Shown: piece by piece, positions 8,000 to 15,270 of the stretch
Layout of the letters: every line of letters begins with the position of its first letter
How positions within the stretch are numbered: the first letter of the stretch is position 1
Source of the DNA: Bacteroidota bacterium
GTDB taxonomy: Bacteria; Bacteroidota; Bacteroidia; Bacteroidales; B39-G9
NCBI GenBank assembly: GCA_003648455.1
Contig: QMPG01000039.1
Coordinates: 1 to 15,728, forward strand
Length of the DNA stretch: 15,728 bases
Direction of reading: 5' to 3'
The notes under the pieces: model-generated
Databases searched by the model: none
Told to the model about the DNA's origin: nothing
The model's input: the letters and a program-made list of their open reading frames with translations, nothing else
Translations under genes and position numbers: made by a program

Positions 8000-9958
8000 T
8001 TATATTCTAATTCCAATTACTATTATATCGTCAATCTGTTCAATGTCACCTCTCCAATCGTTAATTGTTTTGTCTAAGATTTCTTTTTGCTTATCCATTG
8101 GATAATGGCTAATGTCGATTAATAAATTTCTGAATGCTTTATACATAAATTTTTTACCTCTTGGGCCTCCAAACTGGTCGGCATAACCATCAGAGAATAT
8201 GTATAACATATCTCCTTTTTTTAAATCTATTTCGTTATTTGTATATTTTCGAACTTCGTCGCGTCCTGTTTGACCAATTGGGAATTTGTCTCCTTTATAC
8301 TGAATTATTTCTTTATCACGAACTAAATATAAAGGATTGTTAGCGCCAGCAAAATCCAATTTATTGTTTTTATAATCAATAGAACATAAGGCTAAATCCA
8401 TTCCGTCTTTTACGGAAGAATCACCTTTTTCTCTCAGTGTATCGGTAACACCTTGATTTAACGCATCTAAAATATCTGAAGGTTTTCGTGCATTTTTAAC
8501 ATTAACAGAATAGTTTAACTGATTGCTTCCCACAATTGACATAAATGCTCCGGGGACTCCATGTCCGGTACAGTCTACTGCTGCTACAACAACTTTATGG
8601 TCAAGCTCAGTAATCCAATAAAAATCACCACTTACAATATCTTTTGGTCTGTATAAAATAAATGAGTTTGGTATTAAACTCTCAATATAACTGTCGGGGG
8701 GTAAAATGGCATTTTGAATTCTTTTTGCATATCTTATACTATCGGTAATATGCTTATTTTGTTCTTCAATCTGTTCTTTTTGTTTAGATATTTTAGCTGT
8801 TCTGACTCTTACCTTCTCTTCCAATTCATAGTAGTAACTTTCCAATTCGGAAATCATCATATTAAACTTTTGTGATAAAGTAGCAATTTCGTTATTTCCG
8901 ATTACCTCAGCTCTTTCGTTTAAGTGGCCATTTGTGATTCTGTTTACATTGGTTACCAAATGTTTTATTGGGTCGGTAATAACTCGTGTTTTACTATAGA
9001 TTAAAAATATTACTACAATTAATGTTATTCCAAAAATTATAAAAAATTTAATAAGCTCATTTCTCAGACGTATAATTTCGCTTGTTTTATCAGATACAAT
9101 TCTAATTACTGCGTTTTTATATAATTCAGTATTTCTTCTATACATATAAATGTACTCATAGTTAAGGGTAAGATTATCTTCTTTTTCAATCAAAGTAATT
9201 GTATCTTTGTTTTGAAAGGCATCAGATAATACTTTTTTATGCGTTTCTTTAACTTTAGTACTCTTATCTAAAGAAAAGGGCTTGCCTGCTTCAATAAACA
9301 AATCAACAGAATTAATACTTTCTTGATTTTTAGCGATATCTTTTAAGGTAGCTCTTATGAAATTAATTATTTCATCTGCTTTTTGTGAATATATACCTAT
9401 TTCAATAATATATTTCCCATCATTTGTAGCCTGATAAGTATATTTTTTTAATCTTCGTGTTGATGCTTCAATTGCAAATCTTTCGCTTTTAAATTTTTTG
9501 TTTTTTAAAATTCCTAAAAGCATATTTTTGTGTTCTTCTCCAAATTTAAAGAAATTGAGATTCAAATCTTTTTTGTAAGTAGTATTAATTACAATGCCTT
9601 TGCTGTTTATAACATAAATATCATATAACTCAGGGTTCATGCCAAGTTTTTTTCTCACTTTATAAAGGTCAACTTTGTCGATATTTTTTGTGTTTTTAAG
9701 ATATTTATTAACAACAATGTCGCTGTAATTCTCTATCTTTTTATCTAAATTTTGTTCCAAAACGCCAAGAGCAACATCCTGAAATTCAAGAACTTTTATT
9801 ATCTCGTCTGATATTATATGATTCTTTGCCACGCTAGATTCTACAAGAATCTTTTTGGTGTTTCGGTAATTAATTACTCCAAGAATTAGTAATGCAACAA
9901 CTACAGGTAATACAATATTTAAAATAAGTTGTCGAAAGATTGTTGTTTTTTTATTCAT
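8000..9958 (-). CDS. Membrane-bound HAMP-SpoIIE (PP2C-type) serine phosphatase
   Basis: The 652-residue product has a first membrane segment at about 10-30, a periplasmic sensor region of about 270 residues (resembling a Cache-type domain: LYDIYVINSKGIVINTT at 111-127), a second membrane segment at about 304-321, HAMP (about 322-378, with DPIKHLV), and a coiled linker. The SpoIIE phosphatase domain (about 408-652) starts SIRYAKRIQNAILPP, common in Bacteroidota. Metal-binding Asp residues are seen in SGDFYW (Asp445), AVDCTGHG (Asp462), FSDGYADQ (Asp590) and QIDDIIV (Asp643/644), so the enzyme looks active. Such phosphatases usually remove phosphate from anti-sigma-antagonist (STAS) proteins. 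No STAS or anti-sigma kinase gene is in the window, so the substrate is unknown. It lies 24 nt after the MFS-HEAT gene and 33 nt before the TIR-like gene, which makes it the likely environmental input or output of the operon. Confidence 0.9.
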   Translation of the reverse strand: MNKKTTIFRQLILNIVLPVVVALLILGVINYRNTKKILVESSVAKNHIISDEIIKVLEFQDVALGVLEQNLDKKIENYSDIVVNKYLKNTKNIDKVDLYKVRKKLGMNPELYDIYVINSKGIVINTTYKKDLNLNFFKFGEEHKNMLLGILKNKKFKSERFAIEASTRRLKKYTYQATNDGKYIIEIGIYSQKADEIINFIRATLKDIAKNQESINSVDLFIEAGKPFSLDKSTKVKETHKKVLSDAFQNKDTITLIEKEDNLTLNYEYIYMYRRNTELYKNAVIRIVSDKTSEIIRLRNELIKFFIIFGITLIVVIFLIYSKTRVITDPIKHLVTNVNRITNGHLNERAEVIGNNEIATLSQKFNMMISELESYYYELEEKVRVRTAKISKQKEQIEEQNKHITDSIRYAKRIQNAILPPDSYIESLIPNSFILYRPKDIVSGDFYWITELDHKVVVAAVDCTGHGVPGAFMSIVGSNQLNYSVNVKNARKPSDILDALNQGVTDTLREKGDSSVKDGMDLALCSIDYKNNKLDFAGANNPLYLVRDKEIIQYKGDKFPIGQTGRDEVRKYTNNEIDLKKGDMLYIFSDGYADQFGGPRGKKFMYKAFRNLLIDISHYPMDKQKEILDKTINDWRGDIEQIDDIIVIGIRI

Positions 9959-9982
9959 AATTATTCTCTTAATAATATAAAG

Positions 9983-12900
9983 CTATAAATTTAAAAATGA
10001 TGTAATAATTTCGTTATTGTTAAAGATTAATTCATTAATTTTCTGTCTTTCTATTTGAAACAACAACGAATCTTCTTGAACTGTGAATTCATTTTTTATA
10101 CCTGTTGAAAAATTATTCCATAGAATACTATTCTCAATAAATTCTTTTTTGTTGCTTTTTAATGCAATTTTTCCTTTAATTATAATATTAAAATCGTGGC
10201 GATTAATATTAATTATCTCACCTTTATTTAGATGCTTTTCAGTAATATTTTCGACCACTTCTGATAAAAGTTCTGTAGAAAAATTCTTAAATTGAGCAAT
10301 TTGTTTAAGGCTTAAAATTTTATCATACAACAAAATAAATTCTTCTTTGGTACCTATATCTAAAAATTTATTAAATCTGCTTCTAATATTTTCATCAACC
10401 CTGTCAATACAATTATTAAAAGCGTCTTTATCTTTTTGGTATATTAATTTTGCTGAAGTTTCGCTTAATAGTCTGTCGGAGTTAAAAAGTTGTGCTATTA
10501 AATCGTCGCTAATTTTAAAGTCTTCAAATTTAAAAAAGCTTTTTATTGCACATGCCTTAGTCCAGCGACTAATATAATTTGGGTTTCGGTTAATTATTGC
10601 TGTTAACAATTCTTTAGTTGGTAAAATATTTACCGGAAAAAAGTTTTGGAGTTTTTTTATTTTCTCAACATTTGAAGAATCGTCAATTATAGGGAAAAGT
10701 GTTGGTTTTAATTCTTCGGCAACAAACAAATCCATTAACTCAAGTGCAAAACCAATTCCTTCGTTTGTTCCGCTTTCTAAATTTTCTTTAACGTGCATTA
10801 CCGATTTTGCATCGTAAGCAAGCGAAAGTAAATTGAACAATGTTTCATAATTGTCTTTTAATTCTTCGTTTAGAGATTGTTTTAAATCGTCGGTTTTATT
10901 ATTATCTTTAAGACTGGTTATTGCAGCCAAATCCCAAGCAATATTGCGAATATTTAACTCTATTATCTGTTGAATTTTATGCTCGCTTTGCTCATCTGCT
11001 TGATAGTTACACAATTGCAAAGAATTAATCGATTCTAGTAAAATATCGTGGTTTGTATTTTCAAATTTATTTAATAATAATTTTTCTATTTTACTGCCAC
11101 CAATAAATCCATATAATTTTATAATATCTATTAATATATTATTTTCAATATTCGATTTATTAAAAACCTGTTCAAGATAATCTACTGCAACTTTTCCATA
11201 ATTAAATACCGAAGCAAAAACACAAACGTGATAATCTTGAATTGTAAATAAATCAACAAGCATTGGTAGCAACTGTTCATCTTTTACATAACCGCAGGCT
11301 TTTATTGCTTCTTTTTTAACAACAGGGTCGTTATTCTTTAGCAATAGTACCAATAATTGACGATATTCTTCTTTATATAAAACACTTATAATTTTTGAAG
11401 CTAAAACTTTGTCGTGTACATCGCTCGTTTTAATAAGTGTTGAAAGAGAACTTAATGATGAATATTTATCAAGTAGCTTAGTGGTCTCTTTTTCAAAGTC
11501 TATTAACAAATCTTTTATCTTACTGTTCTTTTCTGTTTTTATTCGCTTTTTTACATTTTTATAAGCAGGTAATATTTTTTGTTCTTTAATTTTATTTATT
11601 GAAAATAGCCTGACCTCATCAGATTCGTGTTTTAATAGTTTTATTAAAACAGATTCGTATAAAATTGGATTAATAATATTAACAAAATCAGTAATATTTT
11701 CAATTTTCTCGCTATCAGCATTATTAATTTTTTCAATAATTTGATTTATTATATTTTTTCGGTCACTGTGTGTTTTTGTATCTGTTGATTTTGAAACAGC
11801 CAATGACTTTTCTAATGATTTTCGATATTGCTTATATAGCTGAATTGTTATAAATATCCAAATGACAAGAATTATTACTAATGTGTATGAAAAATGAATT
11901 AATTTAAAAAAACTCAGCAATCCTAAAGCCGAGAGCAATATTCCCGAGAACAAAGCTGAAAACTCATTAACCGTTCCGTCAACTCTTGATTGCACATCAA
12001 ACCTTATGCTTTTATCAAGCGATTGATAAAGGAGTTTGAAAGCAGGATATTCGATAGAATCTTTAATTGATTTTGAAAATAGTTTGCTCAGAGAAATAAG
12101 CAAAAAGAACAACAAAAATCCACCCGAAGCTGCTTCAAACCCAAAATAATATCCCGAAACAGATGCTAATACTGTTAAAAGAAGCATTAAAACAGGAAGA
12201 ATCAGTAAACAAATTTTCAAACCATAGGTTTTCATTAGCTTACTGTAAACAAACATCTTAATTATGATTGAAAAAATCATCATTGTACCTGTAAAAACTC
12301 CAAGATATTTTGCTAAATCGGCTTCTGCAGGATATTTATTATTGGTTACAACAAGAAAAGAATATGTAACAAAAAATGCCACAATCATCGAAAATATAAC
12401 AAATAGTGACATATATAAAACATACTTGTCTTTTAATAATTTAAAAAAACCAACATTCTTTTTTTTCCCCTTTCCCTCAATTTCTTCTTTTTCTTCAAGC
12501 TCACCTTCTTCTTGAGAAACATTAAGATTAAAATAAATTTGAATAATGAATTGAAATAAAAAAGCAACAACAATGCTTATTGCACTAATCAACAATATAC
12601 CTTTTGTACTTTGTAAATAATTTAAAATTAATGGAATTGAATAACTTACAGCAATAATTCCTATTATCTGCCCCATGTCAATTATTCCGTAAATTCGTTT
12701 CCCCTGACGAAGAGTAAAAATTCTACTCACTGTCCCCCAAAAACCCAGAAGGGCAACAATGTTTAAAGGACCTAACATTAAAAAAATGACAAATACAACG
12801 ACCTTAGTACTTAAAAATTCAAAACCAAAAAACAACGAGGCTGTTATTAGCGATATGGTAAAGAGATTTAATAAAGTTAGCTTTGAAAATGAAATACGTT

Positions 12901-13126
12901 TTTGAAACTCTGAAAAAATTGATGTCATAATAATTCCAATAATCCCAGAAACAAGATAAGCATTTGGAATAAAAGAAGAATCAAATGTTTTTAAAAATAA
13001 AGTATTTGCAACTACTTCAAAAGAACCATAAAAAATACCAAGAAATACAGATTGTGTGATTAATAAAATTACAGATTTTTCTTCATTTTTTTCAATATTT
13101 AATGCACTATAAAAAAATCTGCTCAT
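9983..13126 (-). CDS. MFS-like membrane protein with HEAT repeats and degenerate cyclic-nucleotide-binding-like domain
   Basis: The 1047-residue product has about 12 hydrophobic segments in residues 16-430. They are split by a charged cytoplasmic loop (EEGELEEKEEIEGKGKKK, about 206-223), as in MFS and the related ATP/ADP translocase (Npt/Tlc-like) proteins. The segment around DSIEYPAFKLLYQSL (356-370) and SRVDGTVNEFSALFSG (380-395) is typical of MFS-HEAT proteins. Residues about 480-930 are helical pairs that fit HEAT repeats, for example DPVVKKEAIKACGYVKDEQLLPMLVDLF. Residues about 946-1047 resemble a cyclic-nucleotide-binding fold (LNKGEIININ, FNIIIKGKIAL, DSLLFQIE) but lack the FGE and Arg of the phosphate-binding cassette, so ligand binding is doubtful. 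Nucleotide transport is possible from the family likeness but not shown; a scaffold or sensor role is equally possible. It is the first gene of the operon, and no clear promoter was found in front of it. Confidence 0.8.
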   Translation of the reverse strand: MSRFFYSALNIEKNEEKSVILLITQSVFLGIFYGSFEVVANTLFLKTFDSSFIPNAYLVSGIIGIIMTSIFSEFQKRISFSKLTLLNLFTISLITASLFFGFEFLSTKVVVFVIFLMLGPLNIVALLGFWGTVSRIFTLRQGKRIYGIIDMGQIIGIIAVSYSIPLILNYLQSTKGILLISAISIVVAFLFQFIIQIYFNLNVSQEEGELEEKEEIEGKGKKKNVGFFKLLKDKYVLYMSLFVIFSMIVAFFVTYSFLVVTNNKYPAEADLAKYLGVFTGTMMIFSIIIKMFVYSKLMKTYGLKICLLILPVLMLLLTVLASVSGYYFGFEAASGGFLLFFLLISLSKLFSKSIKDSIEYPAFKLLYQSLDKSIRFDVQSRVDGTVNEFSALFSGILLSALGLLSFFKLIHFSYTLVIILVIWIFITIQLYKQYRKSLEKSLAVSKSTDTKTHSDRKNIINQIIEKINNADSEKIENITDFVNIINPILYESVLIKLLKHESDEVRLFSINKIKEQKILPAYKNVKKRIKTEKNSKIKDLLIDFEKETTKLLDKYSSLSSLSTLIKTSDVHDKVLASKIISVLYKEEYRQLLVLLLKNNDPVVKKEAIKACGYVKDEQLLPMLVDLFTIQDYHVCVFASVFNYGKVAVDYLEQVFNKSNIENNILIDIIKLYGFIGGSKIEKLLLNKFENTNHDILLESINSLQLCNYQADEQSEHKIQQIIELNIRNIAWDLAAITSLKDNNKTDDLKQSLNEELKDNYETLFNLLSLAYDAKSVMHVKENLESGTNEGIGFALELMDLFVAEELKPTLFPIIDDSSNVEKIKKLQNFFPVNILPTKELLTAIINRNPNYISRWTKACAIKSFFKFEDFKISDDLIAQLFNSDRLLSETSAKLIYQKDKDAFNNCIDRVDENIRSRFNKFLDIGTKEEFILLYDKILSLKQIAQFKNFSTELLSEVVENITEKHLNKGEIININRHDFNIIIKGKIALKSNKKEFIENSILWNNFSTGIKNEFTVQEDSLLFQIERQKINELIFNNNEIITSFLNL

Positions 13127-13247
13127 CCTTTAATTATATGTTTTTTAAAAAATTATAATGCAATATATGGATATTTATTTTTAAAAAAAATTTTATTTTC
13201 AATAGAAAATGAAATACATTTGATAGATTATTAGTCAATAAAAAAAT
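13127..13247. other. Divergent intergenic region between operon and queuosine-precursor transporter gene
   Basis: This very AT-rich spacer must hold the promoters of both divergent genes. On the plus strand an exact TAnnTTTG match lies at 13215-13222. On the minus strand, toward the operon, no exact match was found; TATAATTTT-like stretches are present but are expected by chance here. No ORF or RNA structure stands out. Confidence 0.5.
13215..13222 (+). promoter_or_regulatory. Bacteroidota-type -7 element for the transporter gene
   Basis: TACATTTG matches the Bacteroidota -7 consensus TAnnTTTG and lies 25 bases before the ATG at 13248. No clear TTG element was found about 19-21 bases further upstream, so the call rests on the -7 element and its position. 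Confidence 0.45.
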
Positions 13248-14018
13248 ATGTTTAAAGGCTCTGATGATATTTATTCTCGAAGAAGAGAATTCGTTTTCTT
13301 AATTTTAACAGGATTGTTTTTAGGGTCTTTAACAATGCTTAACATACTTGGTCTGACTAAACTTATTGACCTCTCTTTTACAATTTTCAATTTTAAAGTC
13401 CCGTTTATTGTTTTTATCGGTGTTTTACCTTACCCAATTACTTTTTTATGTACCGATTTTATTAGTGAGCTATACGGCAAACGAAGAGCAAACACTGTTG
13501 TTTGGGTCGGTTTATTATTAAATATTTGGGTTATTTTTATTCTATGGATAGGTGGCTTCCTGCCTCCTCAATCAACTATTGTCCCAAGCACAGGACTTCC
13601 CCCTTTAAGCGATCATAACAGAGTGTTTTACGAAATTCAACGATTAACTTTTGGTGCGGTTGGTGCATCAATGATTGCATACCTGACAGCACAATTTGTT
13701 GATGTGCAAATTTTTCATTTGTTAAGACGATTGACTAAGGGTAAAAAATTATGGCTCAGAAATAACGGCTCTACACTAACAAGTCAAATGGTTGATTCCT
13801 TAGCTGTAATTTTAATAACTTATTATTATGCTAAAGCAATACATATTCCGGAAGGGCAAACAGTTTTTCATCATTTAAGAATACTTATTTTATCCAACTA
13901 TATATATAAAATGATTACTGCTTTACTCGACACAATACCTTTTTATATTGGTGTTAAACTGCTGTCAAAATATTTAAACATTGACACTACTTACCACGAA
14001 ACAAAATCGAAATATTAA
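13248..14018 (+). CDS. yhhQ: Queuosine-precursor transporter (YhhQ/COG1738 family)
   Basis: This 256-residue inner-membrane protein has about six hydrophobic segments and the family's hallmark motifs: PYPITFLCTDFISELYGKRR (61-80), LTAQFVDVQIFHLLRR (146-161), LTSQMVDSLAVILI (177-190) and YIYKMITALLDTIPFY (218-233). The acidic and polar residues within these membrane segments are the usual signature. E. coli YhhQ takes up preQ0 and preQ1, precursors of the modified tRNA base queuosine; which precursor this protein carries cannot be told from sequence. The length is normal and the start at 13248 leaves a plausible short cytoplasmic N-terminus (SRRREFVF). The gene is monocistronic: a promoter-like element precedes it and a strong hairpin with T-tract follows. 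No queuosine biosynthesis or preQ1 riboswitch sequence was recognised nearby. Confidence 0.9.
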   Translation: MFKGSDDIYSRRREFVFLILTGLFLGSLTMLNILGLTKLIDLSFTIFNFKVPFIVFIGVLPYPITFLCTDFISELYGKRRANTVVWVGLLLNIWVIFILWIGGFLPPQSTIVPSTGLPPLSDHNRVFYEIQRLTFGAVGASMIAYLTAQFVDVQIFHLLRRLTKGKKLWLRNNGSTLTSQMVDSLAVILITYYYAKAIHIPEGQTVFHHLRILILSNYIYKMITALLDTIPFYIGVKLLSKYLNIDTTYHETKSKY

Positions 14019-14046
14019 TCCTACAAACAAAATAATTTTCATAAAT

Positions 14047-14076
14047 GGTGCAAGCGTCTTCGCTTGTACCTTTTTT
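14047..14076 (+). terminator. Rho-independent terminator of the transporter gene
   Basis: GGTGCAAGCG (14047-14056) pairs with CGCTTGTACC (14061-14070) over 10 bp, with one G-U wobble and loop TCTT. TTTTTT (14071-14076) follows. It lies 28 bases past the transporter stop. Confidence 0.85.
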
Positions 14077-14086
14077 CGCTTATTCG

Positions 14087-14118
14087 TTTTATAAAAGCAC
14101 AAGCGAGGACGCTTGCGC
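14087..14118 (-). terminator. Rho-independent terminator of kdsA
   Basis: On the minus strand GCGCAAGCG (14118-14110) pairs with CGCTTGTGC (14105-14097) around a TCCT loop, with one mismatch. TTTTATAAAA (14096-14087) follows. The hairpin begins 12 bases past the kdsA stop at 14131. Its core is an inverted, near-identical copy of the hairpin at 14047-14070. Confidence 0.8.
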
Positions 14119-14130
14119 TAGTTGTCCTCA

Positions 14131-14949
14131 TTATAAGGAAACAACTGTTTGTCTTATTTTAACAAGTTTTGTTAGCAAATTGTCAAGATAATTTAAATTG
14201 AGCATGTTAGCTCCGTCAGATTTTGCAATTGCAGGATTTGGATGTGTCTCAATAAAAATTCCATCAACGCCAACAGCAATACCCGCTTTCGCAATTGTCT
14301 CAATTAACTCGGGTTTGCCCCCGGTTACACCTGAACTTTGATTTGGTTGCTGCAACGAGTGAGTAATATCCAATATAACAGGATAACCAATCTCCTGCAT
14401 CTCAGGTATTCCCCTGTAATCAATAATTAAATCTTGATAACCGAACATTGTGCCACGGTCGGTAAACATTACTTTTTCGTTTCCTGACTGAACAACTTTA
14501 TCTGCGGCAAATTTCATTGCAGAAGGTGAAAGAAACTGACCTTTTTTTATGTTTATTATTTTACCTGTTTTGGCTGCTGCAACAAGCAAATTTGTTTGTC
14601 GACACAAAAAAGCGGGTATCTGTAAAATATCAACATATTTAGCTGCCATTGCAGCTTCTTCTTCGGTGTGAATATCGGTAACTATAGGAATTTGCAATTT
14701 TTCTTTTACATTTTTTAAGATGTTTAATGCTTTTTCGTCGCCAATGCCTGCAAAAGAATCGAGTCGCGAACGATTGGCTTTTCTGTATGATGCCTTAAAA
14801 ATAAACGGAATTTTTAGTCTGTCGGTTATCTCTTTAATTCTTTGAGCAGTCTCAAAAACTATTTCTTCACTCTCTACCACACACGGACCGGATAGAAGAA
14901 AAAAATTTTTAGAATCTAAATTTTTGATATAAGGTAATGTGTTAAGCAT
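14131..14949 (-). CDS. kdsA: 3-deoxy-8-phosphooctulonate synthase (KDO-8-phosphate synthase)
   Basis: This 272-residue cytoplasmic enzyme condenses arabinose-5-phosphate and phosphoenolpyruvate to KDO-8-phosphate, the precursor of the KDO sugar of lipopolysaccharide. Family motifs are clear: KASYRKANRS (52-61), TDIHTEEEA (91-99), QIPAFLCRQTN (110-120), KKGQFLSP (135-142), GNEKVMFTDRG (156-166) and FIETHPNP (232-239). The N-terminal SGPCVVES has Cys23 where the metal-independent E. coli enzyme has Asn, and His197, Glu234 and Asp245 fit the other metal ligands, so this is predicted to be the metal-dependent class. The length is normal for the family. It stands alone, with a TAnnTTTG element 38 bases upstream and its own terminator; no kdsB, kdsC or kdsD is next to it. 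Confidence 0.97.
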   Translation of the reverse strand: MLNTLPYIKNLDSKNFFLLSGPCVVESEEIVFETAQRIKEITDRLKIPFIFKASYRKANRSRLDSFAGIGDEKALNILKNVKEKLQIPIVTDIHTEEEAAMAAKYVDILQIPAFLCRQTNLLVAAAKTGKIINIKKGQFLSPSAMKFAADKVVQSGNEKVMFTDRGTMFGYQDLIIDYRGIPEMQEIGYPVILDITHSLQQPNQSSGVTGGKPELIETIAKAGIAVGVDGIFIETHPNPAIAKSDGANMLNLNYLDNLLTKLVKIRQTVVSL

Positions 14950-14986
14950 CTTTTTATAATTTATTTGGTTTATAATCGTTTTGCGA

Positions 14987-14994
14987 CAAAGTTA
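14987..14994 (-). promoter_or_regulatory. Bacteroidota-type -7 element for kdsA
   Basis: On the minus strand the bases read TAACTTTG, an exact TAnnTTTG match 37 bases before the kdsA ATG. A TTG at the usual distance upstream was not found, which is common for weak or variable -33 elements. Confidence 0.55.
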
Positions 14995-15162
14995 TTAATT
15001 TTATTTAAGAACTTAATGTATTTGTAATTTTTGTGTTTTTTAATGAGAAATATTGCTGATTTTCTCAAAATTAGTCAACAAATTTTTAATATCTTTTAAT
15101 TTCTTAGAACAATTTTAAAAATAATAGAATTACTGTTTTTTATCTTTTTTGCTTTTTTTTGT

Positions 15163-15170
15163 TAACTTTG
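15163..15170 (+). promoter_or_regulatory. Bacteroidota-type -7 element for the TPR-protein gene
   Basis: TAACTTTG is an exact TAnnTTTG match, identical to the one before kdsA. A start of transcription about 7 bases downstream would give a leader of roughly 95 bases that includes the hairpin at 15218-15229. No well-placed TTG was found upstream. Confidence 0.5.
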
Positions 15171-15270
15171 ATATTAAATATATAGTGGGGATAAGACGCA
15201 GTGGTGTGTTTTATTAAGGTGTTAGCACCAATTATGATGTACCTTTTTGATACAGATATAAATTTTAAAA

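Larger units (their letters stand above)
14950..15270. other. Intergenic region with two divergent promoters
   Basis: This 321-bp region separates kdsA (minus) and the TPR-protein gene (plus). It holds the two TAnnTTTG elements listed separately, long T- and A-rich runs, and a small hairpin GGTG/CACC (15218-15221 and 15226-15229, loop TTAG) in the expected leader of the TPR gene. The minus-strand frame at 15222-15419 overlaps the TPR gene start and looks non-coding. No RNA gene was recognised. Confidence 0.55.

Noticed and set aside
1155..13126. Calling the operon a phage-defence island
   Set aside because: STAND and TIR-like domains alone do not show defence. No nuclease, integrase, transposase or other defence gene is next to it, and the envelope proteins point at least as well to general signalling.
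13127..13200. Minus-strand promoter for the six-gene operon
   Set aside because: Only loose TATAATTTT-like matches were found; in such AT-rich DNA they carry little weight. A promoter must exist but cannot be placed.
15218..15229. Riboswitch in the leader of the TPR gene
   Set aside because: Only a 4-bp hairpin is visible and no known riboswitch core was recognised.
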